From: Gymnopilus junonius
Taxonomy: Eukaryota > Basidiomycota > Agaricomycetes > Agaricales > Galerinaceae
Length of the DNA: 36,944 bases
Direction: 5' to 3'
Assembly (NCBI GenBank): GCA_015501075.1
Contig: JADNYJ010000317.1
Coordinates: forward strand, 1 to 36,944
A program made the position numbers and the translations under genes. The notes beneath the pieces are model-generated. The model did no database searches and had not been told where the DNA came from. It was given only the letters and a program-made list of their open reading frames with translations. Within the stretch, counting starts at the first letter, position 1. Each line of letters begins with the position of its first letter. Shown here piece after piece: positions 18,769-30,423 of this stretch.

Positions 18769-21700
18769 TCAGATGACTGCTCGAAAAATGGAATCCACCG
18801 GAATCACTGTGAGCACAGGCTTCTGATGCCTGTCAAAATCTGGCTTTACCTTCCACATTCCGGTGACAGGATCGGGCCCATTTCCGACATGAGAGAACCA
18901 ATGCACAAGGGCGCAAGGGTAAGTCTCACCATCATGCTGCACGGAAAAGAACACACGGACATGCGCCACGTTCAAGCATGGAAGCCTGGCTCATCAGAGT
19001 TGGCATTGCCACAAACACACAGTCATAACGTGGAGGGCCACCATACCAACTCCGCATACGCGGATCTGCTCCTGATGCATCCCGCCAATCCCAGAAAGGT
19101 CGCTTGGAGCATAATAGACAGCGTGAGCAGAGTTGAAGAGCTGCAATGGACCGTTGATAGTCGGTAGTGGAATCCGTTGGTGCTTGGGAGCCGGGAACAG
19201 TCGCTTCAGGGTTCAGAACATCATAGAGGTAACGGCGAGTAAGTTCAGGCAGCCGCCTTGATGAACATGCCGAGCAAACTGATAAATATCTCTGGGACCT
19301 TCGCACTGCAAACAAGTGAGCAGAGTATCGCAAATTATTAACACATCAGACATACTTACCTGAGGTTTTCGCCAACTTTACTTCTGACTGTGACATGGCT
19401 CTCAACTGCTCCAAAGTCCATCCTGCTCATCGTCGTCTGGCATTGGCGGTGGCAGTGGAGGAGCTGTCATCGCTGCTGCAACCAATTCTTCTTCTCCAAG
19501 AAGGTGATCAGGAAGCCCTGACCACGAAGCATCCCACGAGAAGAGAAGTCGATGCGTGCTGCTGCCAACTTGTCTAACCGCTGATTTGTAATGAGCATTT
19601 GACCAAGAGGTTTGTTGCGATTTGAGCATCGGTAGGGTTTCTTGACTGCCTTGATATGTTTGTTTTCCATGATTGATGAACATATACCATTGGGTGCGCC
19701 GTAGAGCTCGATAGAACGGCGGTAGTGAGTGAGAGAGTGTTGGCGAGGGAGTGAAAATCCGTCTGGCCGCACACAACGGAAAGCCTCGCGGTTTTGGTGG
19801 AAGTCTGACAGGGCAGCATCTATCTCGCCCAGCGTGTCGTCGTCAATGACATCACGACGAACGAGGTAGCAAAACTCAATGAGGTTTGCGATCGCCTTCA
19901 CATTTGATCCTGGTAAATGTCCAGCGATAGCAGGAAGATACACCTGCAAGATAGTCAGTATTAATCAGTTATGTTGACAGAACGACGCACCTTCATGAGA
20001 CCCTTTGAGTCATTACCTGTCCATTGTTTGAAGCCACGTCCTTCATGGAAATGGCGAAGCCCAGGAAAAGGGGGAGCACAAGCAATCCTTTATGAGTTTG
20101 AGAACTTAAACATATCTCATATTATTGTCATTACGCACCGTCTGTCGATGTCTGCAATAATTGCCTCTGCTTCCTTTGGATTCCCTTCGCATAAAACATC
20201 CCATATGAAGCTCTCCACCCAATCAACCAGATGGTCTTTGAACATCCCCTTGATAACCTGATGGAGGAGATCTGGCGTCAGGAGCTCGTGGATGTCAGCT
20301 CGTGGAAATAATTTCATAAATGGCTGTGAACGACGAACTGGTCAGATGTTGACGGAATCGGAGCAAAAATTGCCGCACCAATAAATCCCCCACGATACCA
20401 TACTCATCCCACAGTTCCTTTAGCGTACATCCATCTAGGAGTGTATCAGTATGTTCATGTGATCAGCGGGTGCCCCCGGATCGTCTAGATTGTTCGGCAG
20501 TGATGTGCATCTAGACAGAGTTGACAAGTCAAGCAAGGAAACTATTGACTTAAATGGTACGTACTTTGGACACCAGCCTTGAATGATGCATGCCAGCAAT
20601 GCCTGTTCAGGATAGTCGGCAATGTAAGGTCCCAGACCATAGATGACTTTGTGGTAATGACCATCGCCACAGAGAGTGAGTTTCGGCTTGCTCATATGAG
20701 GCGTAGTGACCGCAAGATATGCTCGAGAGATGTGTGGAACAACTGTTGGCGAAATTTTCGAAATTGGGGATCATTTGCATATTCTTGCGATGCTGTGAAA
20801 ATATATACAACTCAGCTCGACATTCAAACAATTGGATATAGCAATATATGTGCACCTTTAGGAATTGCGAGAAAGCCAACCAGAGCAACAGCATTCTTGT
20901 GTGCACACCGAACGGAATTATGAATGTTTCCGAGTGAGGTGTAAAGAGGATAGAAGTCGGTTTGGCCAGTGGCGACCGAGACCGTCATTTTGTCACTGCC
21001 CAAGATCACCAGAGCAAACATTGCACCATGGCAGTCCTTGTCTTGAGCTATGATATTCTACCATTGGTGTGAGCATTATGAAGAGCGAAAAGAAATTGAA
21101 ATACACACCGCTTGTTCCCAAGCCCACTTTCCTGACATGACATTCTTATAGCACCGCTTGCCATCTTTGGTGACAATCTTGGGGCCATAATCGATCTTGC
21201 CATTGAATTCTGGGTTGCCAATCATACCCTCGAGGATATTCAATGGGTGCGATACCATACCTCATACCCCTGTGTCATCCAGACTGGCGGTTTTCCATCA
21301 GCAGCGGGAGTCTTAGTACCATCATAGTTGATGGTGAAAGAGCTCCATGGTGTATCGCCTTGGATGGAATCGATCTTTTCGTAAACTTCCATATGCTTGA
21401 TGGCTGGTGGTGGTTGGTCAGGATACAGAGCGGTCAGAATGTGAAAGAGCTGGTCAATTTTATTCACGCTAATCTGAGTCTCGGTGTAAATCCACTCGGA
21501 GAGTTCGAACTCAGCTCGACTGTCGAATGGGAAGTAATCTTGTGGGTCCTGAGGAGGTGGGGTTGCAGGCCGGTCGCCAGGTTCGAGTTCATAGCCTTCA
21601 ACATCGCAAGGGCTGCCTAGAAGGGGGAATTAGTAAATGAAGAACCTGAGGATTGAATTCAAATATGAACCATCAATCCATGGGTGCTTCTCAATGTGAA

Positions 21701-22088
21701 CGCCTGTGGAATTCACCCGCGGACCTGGGTAAGGGCGCTGAGGTGATCCTAGTGGGGTTCTTTGACGACGTGCTGAAGAAGGGCTCGAAGAGCTTGGAGA
21801 GGAAGATGTTGGAGGGTTCTGGGCTGGAGTGTGTGGTGGTGAACCAAAAGAATCCAGAGACCCGCCATGAGGAGTCTGAGGAAGATCAGGCCCTGGAGAT
21901 GAAGGGGAACAAGGCTGTGGTTGAATAGGCGGCTCTGGAGTTTTGGGACGAAGGTCTTCAGGAATTGTATGCTTCATTTCATAGTGACGAGTAATTCCGC
22001 TCTGGCATGTTGACATCTTCTTGCAGCCAGGAAAAGGGCACGCAAAGGCCTTCGGTGCTGATGCTCTGGCAGTCTTTGGGCGGGCCAT
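18769..22088 (-). pseudogene. Plavaka transposase with N-terminal C2H2 zinc finger
   Basis: ATG at 22088. A C2H2 finger (C17, C22, H35, H40; CPFPGCKKM...HYEMKH) is followed by a Pro/Ser-rich linker (~55-125). After introns come KHPWIDG, FELSEWIYTETQISVNKID, PVWMTQGYEVWYRTHP, MSGKWAWEQANIIAQDKDCH, VILGSDKMTVSVATGQTDFY (RNase-H-fold transposase core), YPLYTSLGNIHNSVRCAHKN, YGLGPYIADYPEQALLACII, DIHELLTPDLLHQVIKGMFK, VRPDGFSLPRQHSLTHYRRS and YGAPNGICSSIMENKHIKAV. These match the Plavaka family (CACTA-related cut-and-paste DNA transposases, nuclear). The C-terminus (19,500-18,769) needs several frame shifts to read, for example at ~19,510, ~19,140 and ~19,060, and ends PCALVHWFSHVGNGPDPVTG...VDSIFRAVI. 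Few CpG-type stops are present. Confidence 0.82.
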
Positions 22089-22297
22089 TGTCGATGAAAG
22101 AGACAGAAAAGAAAGAAGAAAGACGACGTTCTATTATCAATAAAGACAGTAAAGGGGACTCGATCATTGTGACTAGTGGCGATCATTGCAAAGGTGTTTG
22201 TTTGTACAAACATGAGCAGAGATCGACAGAAATTTTCTTTCCTCTTCCTGCCACAGCTCACCTTCCACAGCGCACTTTCTGCAGCTGGACATCTTCC
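22089..22297. promoter_or_regulatory. Divergent promoter between transposase and RGG-type gene
   Basis: The two start codons face away from each other across 209 bp, so both core promoters must lie here unless 5' exons were missed. It includes an A-rich AAAAGAAAGAAGAAAG tract and AATAAAGAC (22137-22146). Shared regulation is likely by arrangement; no specific factor site is claimed. Confidence 0.45.
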
Positions 22298-24868
22298 ATG
22301 GCGGCTTCCAAGACCGGTCAGGCGAATCAAGGGCGTGGTCGTGGAGGTCGTGGTCGTGGTCGTGGTGGAATATCAGGGCCTGCATCCTTCAAAGGAAAGA
22401 AATCTGTTGACATGATCAATAGTAAGCACAACAAAAATTTTTATTGTTATGACGATGACTCACCTGCGACCGCAGGCAAACCAATGGCTGAGCTCAAGCC
22501 CAAGGCTGCCGCTGGCGACAGAGAGGTCAACACAGCCTCTGAGGAAAAAAGCTCTGTTATCTCGACTGATAGTAAGCCCCACAATATCTTTTTTGATGCT
22601 AGGATGACTCACTTAAAACTGTAGGCAAGCCCACTGCCGACACCCTGCCGAAGGCTGCTGCTGGCAATGCAGAAGGGGCTGAGAAACCACGCTTCCATAC
22701 CAACCGTGATTCTCATCCTGGTAAGCCAGATGTATCAAAGCCAAGACGTTCCAGTGAAGAAGTAGCTGCTGAACGCGAAGAGAAACAACGCCAAGCTGAG
22801 AAGGCAAAGGAGCGGCGTGAGCAGGCCCTTATCGAGCCGCCAACATTGAAGACAAAATGGTTGAGGCTGACTGGGCTCTCGCGCAGAGCAAGGGAGCTAC
22901 TCCAGCCAGATTACCAGAATGACAGCGCAGCACCCGACCAAAGCCAGAGCCAGTGCCGCGAGCAGGTGAGACTATTAATTTTGCATGAGAATATGTAATG
23001 ATGAGTTTGCAAGAATTGATAATGCACCTGGCAAGCCCATGGAAGAGTCCGATGGCTCTGCTGATGCTTATGAGCAGCCAGCTGAGGGCGAAGACTCGTC
23101 AATGGACAGCAGCGAGGACGAGGCCCTTGACAAGTGGAGGATGAAGAACCAAGCAGGAAGGAGAAAAAAGGCAAAAAAAGAAAGGGGGAGTTGAGAGAGG
23201 AGGTGGGAAGAAATGCAAGGTGGTGAACGAGAACAAAAAGCGACCTGCCAGTGAAGGAACCCCGTGAGTTATCATCAGTTCATCAATCCATCAATCACAT
23301 GTCTTCTTATCAAAACTTCTTATTCTCACAATGATGTAGACATGTGCCTTCTTCCAAAAGAGCCAAGAAGAATGCCGAACTTGAAGGTCTTTTCGATGGA
23401 TGGGACAAGCTTCCCTCTGGCATTGACGACCTCGGTGATCCCTCATCTTCGACGTCCATCTCCCCCAATGGTGAGTCAGTTTCTTCAGCTGGCATGTAGT
23501 CTCTCACGACCCATGCTTCCTTTGATAGATGATGACAATGAAGCTCTCGGCGGAATCAGTGATAACAAAGGCGAGCTCGGAGAACGAGCAGGCATTGTTG
23601 AAGATGTCAAGGCTTCTACTGCTCACCCGTGCATCATTTATCACACTTGCCTAGTATCTTATTGATTCATTCAACTCTCTGTAGTCCCTCACTGTCGTTC
23701 AACCAACAAAGTCAGTTCCGGAGTTCATCCCTCCGGAGACCATCTCGTCGGCTGAAATCAAGAAAAAGCAGGACATTCGTATCAACCATCTCCCCATGGA
23801 CGTTCGTCAGTCCTTTCAAGAGGACCTGACCCCGCGCCTCATTGAGATGTATGGCATCAAGCAGCCATGGTCAGTCAACCTCCCTGATTCAAGGATCATC
23901 GACCTGTTCAAGCAAGTCTTTCCCCGGCATGGTGCTTTTGCAGATAGTGCCCAGGGAAAAAAAATTATTCTTAAGAAGGTACGTAAATCATTTTTTAATT
24001 ACTCATGTTTTCTACTCATATATACAATAGGCTGATGATGCTTTGACGACATGGTGCAACAAGATCGCCAGACGACAATCACCTACATGGAAAACAACTT
24101 CATCCAGGAATTACCTGATACGTGCGGAATATATCAGCGCGTGGTGCCACTGGGCTCTCGATGGCGATTTCAAGTCTCGTCCTTTCTACTACAAGGAGTA
24201 TCTGGATCCTGGTGCTGAGGGCAATGAGGGCAATGAGAAGCCACTTAAACTGGTCTGTGGTGCTCGTTCTTCTATTTACTAAGCTGACGACATCTTTCTA
24301 GAACATATTTTGTCATAGTATCATTGCTTGTGCACTTGGATATCACCTCAGCTGCCTTCTTCCTATTCCCGCTCATCTGAAATCAGCCCAACTGCCGTCC
24401 GGAGCACTAATCACAGCCATTCAATCTGTGAGTGTGGTTGCTAAGCTTTTGGCGAGGGTTGACACTGATGGCATGTTTTTCTAGGCTTATCATGCAATCG
24501 CCCGCTGGAGCTCAGGCACCTACATCACACCTGGTCACCCATTCTCTGATTTCTCGGGCGACAACTGGGGTGACAGCGACAAGCGTAATCCATCGGATTT
24601 TCCTGCTACGCTTCCAAAATACACCGTCCAAGGGAAGAAGCTGACGAGGGAGATCGAGCGTGTCGTGCAAAAGCTGTCCCAGCAACAGTGGGAGGATATT
24701 TTAGCTGAAGCTCGTCAGTTTGCCAACGCGAAGGGAAAGAAGAGGGCGAGGTCGTCGTCAGGGGATAACACCACTTCGGAAGCTGCTATTGTCAAGCCGG
24801 AAGAGGAATCGGATTTCGAGATTGAGGACGATGCCGCAGACGCTACTGGGAGTACTAACGAAGGATAA
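22298..24868 (+). pseudogene. Plavaka-associated gene with RGG-rich N-terminus
   Basis: ATG at 22298. Exon 1 (22298-22421) encodes GRGRGGRGRGRGG, an RGG-type nucleic-acid-binding tract. Exons 2 (22476-22571) and 3 (22625-22965) start with similar SKPxA...PKAAAG sequence. A charged helical part (EREEKQRQAEKAKERREQ) follows, then acidic and Lys-rich disordered stretches. The folded C-terminal part reads PMDVRQSFQEDLTPRLIEMY, QPWSVNLPDSRIIDLFKQVF, DDALTTWCNKIARRQS, AIARWSSGTYITPGHPFSDF, SGDNWGD and TREIERVVQKLSQQQWEDIL, with stop at 24866. I know this C-terminal pattern as an expanded Agaricomycete family of unknown function. Frame breaks near 22835 (one base missing, RREQALIE/AANIEDKMVEA) and in 23160-23200 suggest inactivity or sequencing indels. 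Confidence 0.6.
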
Positions 24869-24979
24869 ATCGTCCCTGTGTAGTAGATCCCGCCAAATGG
24901 CATTCATTTTTCTCAATCCTGATGTCACTTACGAGAAGTGTACCACCGTCTTTTGAAAAGCTGTCTTTAACCCTTTTAG

Positions 24980-25108
24980 GTCACTTTTAGCCTTGCAAAA
25001 CCACCAAACCCCTTTCACAAGCAATCGAGATCTTCTTTTTGAAAGTGTCCAGTGGTTTCACACTTTCGCCCTTTTCAGCACTTGTGAAAGTGTTGCAAGT
25101 GCCGAAAG
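24980..25108. repeat. CACTT/AAGTG cluster, candidate right end of the Plavaka-type element
   Basis: CACTT- and AAGTG-type units alternate (CACTTTTAG, CACTTTCG, CACTTGTGAAAGTG, AAGTGCCGAAAG). The last part is the inverted partner of 17211-17228. Confidence 0.35.
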
Positions 25109-25452
25109 CATGGGTTGTATTTCTTCTGATGCAGGAAATAATTCGTACGCGAGGAGAGACAAATTTCCGAATGTTAAAATATCTCAGTATGCAATTTAAT
25201 ATTATAACATGTAAGGAGTTGGATGGAACACTTCTTCCAAATATTCATTAGCTGTAAAACTTGAAGGAGCCGATGGAATCTGTTGTGAGGATTTGGCCAT
25301 GGGTGAGAAAGTACATTGCGCACCTATGTAAGCATATCGTTACATAATATTATCCCCACACACCGCGACTGGTCGAAATACGTCCGTCGTCGACGCCGCC
25401 ATCATCATTGTCCCAGCAGCGAGCACCCACCGCCACAAAATACCAACGACAA
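25109..25452. promoter_or_regulatory. Upstream region of the MOB4-like gene
   Basis: An AT-rich half (to about 25350) is followed by a CpG-rich, CGTCCGTCGTCGACG-containing stretch shortly before the start codon. There is no gene here. The TTG-led extension upstream of 25453 is not used, because the first ATG in frame is at 25453. Confidence 0.4.
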
Positions 25453-28401
25453 ATGGCAGCAGTAATCCAACGCCCCCTGCGCGGCTCGCGCATATCCACG
25501 TTCTACCCCGTCAAGAACCTCCCGTCTCTGTCATCCCTGGACAGCGCATTCCAGCTGCAGGAGTACATTTCCTTGCTTATCCGGCTGGACGTGCATGATG
25601 TAGAGGCTATTACGTCGCTCCCCGGGACAAGTGGTGCTGGGAGTCAGCATAGAGAGCAGCAGGGTTCGTCTGCGGAGGGTGAGGAGAAGGAGAAGGAGAA
25701 GGAGAAAGGCAAAGAGAAGGAGAAAGAGGACGCGAAAGAAGGAGAAAGCACCAAGGAGGGCGAGAAGGAGAAAGAGGGGGAGAAGAGCAAGAGCAGTGCT
25801 CCAGAGGTTTCTGTCGATGAGGCATGTTGGATATATGAACAGCTGAGGTGGGTTGAACGCCGCCATCCATGCCGTCGACGTCGTCATTGTCGTGCCACCG
25901 CCATGGCTAGGCTTGTTTTGTCTTGTCTGCAGAAGAGGTTTGCTGACTTTGCTTTGCTTTGATTACAGACGCCTCGCACAGGATCTTTCTCATCCGCTCA
26001 TCACCACCCTCCAGCAAGAATGCACGCGTGCGTCGTGTCCGGAGATGAAAGCTGGTGAATGGCTCTACCTCTGCGTCGCCCATGGAAACGACGGGGCTAT
26101 GGAGGTGGGTATCTCACTGCATTGCATGGCAGCCGAGTCCCAAGTTGCCTGTCGATGGACTCATCTGCCTCTTACGCATCTATATTTTTATCTTTATTTA
26201 TTTCAATCCTGATCCGAATAATTTGCTGATTCTATATCCTCCACAGCAATGTTGTGCGATCGACTATATTCTGCACACCGTAGACAGCGCCACCGCGCTG
26301 CTCAACTCCCCACGGACCTTCCCTTCTCGGTGAGCCAATTCTAATCCAACTCTCCTTACCTCACACTAACCCCCGCAACCCACAGCCTCTCAATCCCACA
26401 AACATCCCACAGACACTTCTCCTCCCTCGCCCGGCGTCTGGGCCGTATCTTCGCACACGCCTACTTCCACCACCGCGAAGCATTCGAACAAGCCGAAGCC
26501 GAATCCTCCCTCTACGCGCGCTTCCTCGCCTTGACGTCCAAATTCGACTTGGTCCCATCAGAGTTCCTCGTCATCCCCGCTGCCTCCTCCTCCTCCTCCT
26601 CTTTTTCAGGCTCGGCGCATCATGGTGATCATGAAGAGCATGAGCATGATCCGCGCGCTGGGCCGGGCGGGAAGAGGTACACCCCCACGCCTGGTGTTCT
26701 ATCCCAGAAATACCTCCACCACCAACTCTCCTCGCAGGCACAGCAGCAGCAGCAGCACCCGCTATCCCACCAACACAGCAGCTAGGCGCACATTCTCCAC
26801 GACCTGGGACATTCGACCGCACCATGCTCGGCACAAGCTCCTCCTCGGGCAATGTTGCTTATGGTCCCAGTACGACAGACCACCAGCATCCCCACCACCC
26901 TCCTCCACCCACCGTCACTCGCTCTAAATTCGGCCGGAACAGGACAGACACGATGGTGTTCGCCGATGCGGAGGCGAGTGCGGTGGCGGATGAGTTGGCG
27001 GCGAAAGCTAGAGCGGGGGAGTTGGAGCCTGAGCCTGTTGCTGCTGTTGTTGTTGAATCTGTACCAGCGCCTGGGTCTGCACCTGCAACGAAGCCTACAG
27101 TGTCTACGACTCTGTCAGAGCACGTGGGCGAGGAGCAACATGAAACTTTGAAGACAGCTAGACCGAGTAATAAGGAGCTCGAGCCTGACGTCGGACCTGC
27201 TTCTGCGGCTGGACTAGCACCAACGCCAGTCCCCGTTGCTGTGTCAACCCCCGCATTCAAACCCAAGCCCTTCCCCAAGCCTGAAATATCCAAAGAGAAC
27301 GAAGCACGCAACTTGGAAGCTAAAGAAGAACATGACCTCCTCGAAGCCGAAGCCGAACCTGAATCAGAGCTCGAACTTGACATCGAATCAGAAGCGGAAT
27401 TTGAGATTTCGTTGAGTCCCAATGAGGAGATTCCGGGGTCGTTGACGATGCAGACCACACTGCCGTTATCCGAAGCGTTGAAGGAGCCGGTGTCGTTGGA
27501 GGAGATACCAACACATCTTGAGGAGGAAGGGGAAGGGGAAGGGGTGGAAGAAGGGGTTGCCGTCCTGCCCGAGGCGGAGGTCAAAGTGATGGAGAAAGCG
27601 GTGGAGAAAGAAGAGGAGAAGGAGAAGGAGAAGGAGGGGGAGGTAAGAGAGGAGAAGGAGACAGAGGTGGGACCAGAGTTGACGGTTTCGAAGACTGAAG
27701 AACCAGCATCAGCACCAGTTCCGGTTCCAACTCCCGCACTAGTCTCCACTCCAGCACCGGTACTGGTCGCACCTGCCCCTGCTCCTGTCATACCACAGGA
27801 GCCCGTCGAGGAGAAGCAGGAGGAATTGGCACCGACGGCGGCTGAAGAGACGGCTGAGGAAGTCAAAATAGAGAAGGTTGAGAAGGAGAAGCATGATGCT
27901 CTTTCACCTCCACCACCAGCTGGACCCTCATCAGCTGAACCACCAGCACCAACAGCGTTAGCAGGAGCGCCTACACCTGCCACTGCCACTGTCACTGTCA
28001 CGGGACTCAAGGTAGAAGAACCCTCTGCGTCATTATCAACCACCACCTCCGCGGATGACTCTCACCTTCCTCCTCCTGCTGGTGCCCCAGAGCCAACTCC
28101 AGCTCCTGCTGAGGCTCCTTCTGTTGAAGAACCTGTCAGTGTTGCGTCCATAGCTGAACCTGCCTCTACGACCACGCCCACGGCTACGGCTACGACCACG
28201 ACTACTAGTACTACTAGTACAACTGCCGTTGAGGAAACTGCTGATGCTCACGCTGAAGGGACGAAGCCTGCCGAGGGGGCTGTTGCCTCCGAGTCAGTTG
28301 CTGCTGCTGCTGATGCGTCGCCGTCGCCTGCGACTATGACGGAGGAGAAGGAGAAGGAGAAGGAGAAAGAGGGGGAGGAGTCGCCTGCGCCTGCACCTTG
28401 A
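25453..28401 (+). CDS. MOB-family protein, MOB4/phocein-like, with very long disordered tail
   Basis: Exons 25453-25847, 25969-26104, 26247-26329, 26386-26693 and 26738-28401 total 2586 nt, exactly 862 codons. MOB proteins are kinase/phosphatase scaffold adaptors (MOB4 in the STRIPAK complex). Conserved parts are STFYPVKNLPSLSSLDS, WIYEQLRRLAQDLSHPLITT, TRASCPEMKAGEWLYLCVAH, CAIDYILHTVDSATALLNSP and FAHAYFHHREAFEQAEAESS. The zinc ligands C-x4-C (CTRASC) and H-x4-H (HAYFHH) are present. Odd points are a Lys/Glu block of about 40 residues (~75-115) placed before the VDEACWIYEQ helix, and a C-terminal extension of roughly 600 residues rich in Ala, Pro and Glu. The fourth intron (26694-26737, 44 bp) is the join that links the MOB core to the tail in frame; it is the least certain splice. 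TGA at 28399. Confidence 0.85.
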
Positions 28402-29547
28402 AAATAAAAGTAAAAATTAGTTACTGAATTCCCCTTTTTTTCGCATACCCCCCCCCCTCTTGCCTTCTTTTCAGTTGATGTTCCTTTGTTCTTTTGGTTG
28501 GTGTTGTGTCGATGATATTTTGGTTGTCGATGATAGCGGTTCTGTGGTTCTGTGGTGCTGTGGTTTTATGATTCTGTGGCTTGGCTGAAGTGATGATTCA
28601 ATACCGAATGGTCCTTTTTTTGTTTCTTTACTCTCCCTTTCACCTTTTGGTCTTTTCGCCTTCCTTTTTCATTTGATTGAATTCAACTGCTTCTGATCGC
28701 GATTTCAAATATTTCAAGTATACTATAGAGGCGTTTTAAATATATGTCTACCCCACGACTCTTTCTATTTTTCTTTGCTTTCATTCTTTTTCGTCCTCGA
28801 TACTCTTTTTTTTTCTTTCCTTTAATTTGCCAAAGTGTTTTGGCCGAATCGACTGGAGCGTCAGGGTTCGTTGTGGTTTATTTTGAAAACTCGCATTCGA
28901 TCTGGAAGTCAGAGTTATGGTTATAATAATCTGTAATTGATGCTGAAGTCGGATTTCGATCTGTCGAGACGCGAAAAATTGGTCATTCCAAGGACCTTTG
29001 AAGTCCAAATCCGGACGATTCTGAGGCCAGGGGTTTCTGGCCAGAGGGCGGAACTTCCTCCCAGGGGTTTCCTTAGTCGGTAGGTAGTTCTCACCTGTGG
29101 TCTTCACTTGAAGCACAGTAAAGTACATGCCTGGGATTGTCAATCTTACCAGGAGCCAATCATCAGCCATGCAAGGTGATGCAAAGGTGATGAGAGGAAG
29201 ACGAAAGGAAGGCAAAATTATGAGAATATTATGTAATTGTTCTGCCACGAACTTTACGTAATGTTTTATTTTCCGTCTCCTCCACCACCAGCACAGGAAT
29301 CTTTCTTGCCCTATTTCTATGACTTGTCTATGATGGATCAGCTCTTTTTTTACCGTCAGATCAAGCATTATCGGCATTTATTGGAGCTGCACACACCTTT
29401 ACACTCCAAAACACACTCAAACTGCGGCAGCAGTGTGTAAGATCCTCTGTTTTCCTCAGCATGAAGCCTATTGTACTTTTCTTTCAATGCTAGGTAGGAC
29501 TCAGAGTATCATCGTCGTCTTATAGGGTAGTATCTGTGTATCCAACC
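28402..29547. other. Intergenic stretch with pyrimidine-rich tracts
   Basis: A C8 tract at about 28450 and T-rich tracts up to 28820 probably hold the 3' untranslated region of the MOB4-like gene. A 198-codon minus-strand frame (29377-28781) has no motif or splice support. A plus-strand frame at 29237-29440 ends beside a GTAAGA donor-like site but could not be extended. Confidence 0.4.
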
Positions 29548-30030
29548 ATGCCACTCAGGCTTCCAGCACGCATGACGCAGTTTCGCATTATGCTGTATAT
29601 CCTTCTCAAGGATCATTACTCTAGAAGTCAGAAGGTATGTATTTTTTTTGAACTTTCTATTCGAGCTCTCCGTTTCTTATAAATGTTTTGTTTGCCCTAG
29701 TTCACCATCAAGGGGATATCTATAGACCCTTTGCCCGATGTTTGGAAGACACGTACCATTCCACTTTCAACGATCCATTACCATTCATATCGTTCCATTC
29801 TTCTTTGGAAAATCAGATCCCCCGTACGTATGCCCGTCCAAACTCCCATCATTCTTCGATCTTTGATTACCTTACTTACCAGCAGTTCTTTTTACCAGGC
29901 TCACTCCATACCATCGCCATAGCTCGACTATGAAGTTTGGACATGCAATGGACGGACGGTCCAGGAGGATATGCCATCCGCTGTGTCAACCACGAGCCTT
30001 CGAATGAACGTTTCAAAGGACGAACCATGA
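29548..30030 (+). CDS. Possible small three-exon gene, about 105 residues
   Basis: ATG at 29548 (MPLRLPARMTQFRIML). Exons 29548-29634, 29701-29823 and 29923-30030 join at phase 0 with good sites: gtatgt...ctag and gtacgt...atag. The second exon reads FTIKGISIDPLPDVWKTRTI, the third LDYEVWTCNGRTVQEDMPSA, with TGA at 30028. No family is recognised. An alternative frame in the third exon (29943-30086) is open for 47 codons starting MQWTDGPGGYAIRCVNHEP, so the last exon choice is open. It could also be untranslated leader of the downstream gene. Confidence 0.3.
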
Positions 30031-30423
30031 CATGCAATGGCGGATGGGATTCCGCCAGGTCGTCCTTCCGAGATAGCTCCAAATAACTTCTCTTCCAACT
30101 TCCAGGTTATTTTCTTTCTCTTTCAATGGGATTATATATAGGGTACGTCCAAATTTAACTATATCCGACCGATGAGGTTCCTCATGATCATGTACTATTC
30201 AGCTTTAATCTCAGTGTTCAATTACCTTTTGCTCGGATATCATTCGACCTGACGTGGCGTGGTTGTGGTTACTTGAAGGCATATATGATTGGACGTTGAA
30301 CTTTCCTCATCGTGCTCCTGGCTGTTATCATTCCATTCAAACTCAGTTGGTAGTCCAGCGTCGCCGTGAAATTCGACATACAGTCAAGGACAGAATTCGC
30401 TATCATCAAAGTAGTGTCACAGG

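Larger units (their letters stand above)
17191..25110. mobile_element. Plavaka-type DNA transposon region (about 7.9 kb)
   Basis: It contains a Plavaka transposase (18769-22088), a divergent accessory gene (22298-24868) and a third small gene (17564-18645). CACTT/AAGTG-rich sequence lies on both sides (17191-17266 and about 24980-25108), with an imperfect inverted match at 17211-17228 and 25088-25108. Coding capacity is clear; the ends are tentative. Frame breaks in all three genes suggest a recently dead copy. Confidence 0.45.

Noticed and set aside
28781..29377. 198-codon minus-strand ORF
   Set aside because: No family motif, no splice context, unusual composition (Trp/Arg run, polar tail); it overlaps likely untranslated sequence.
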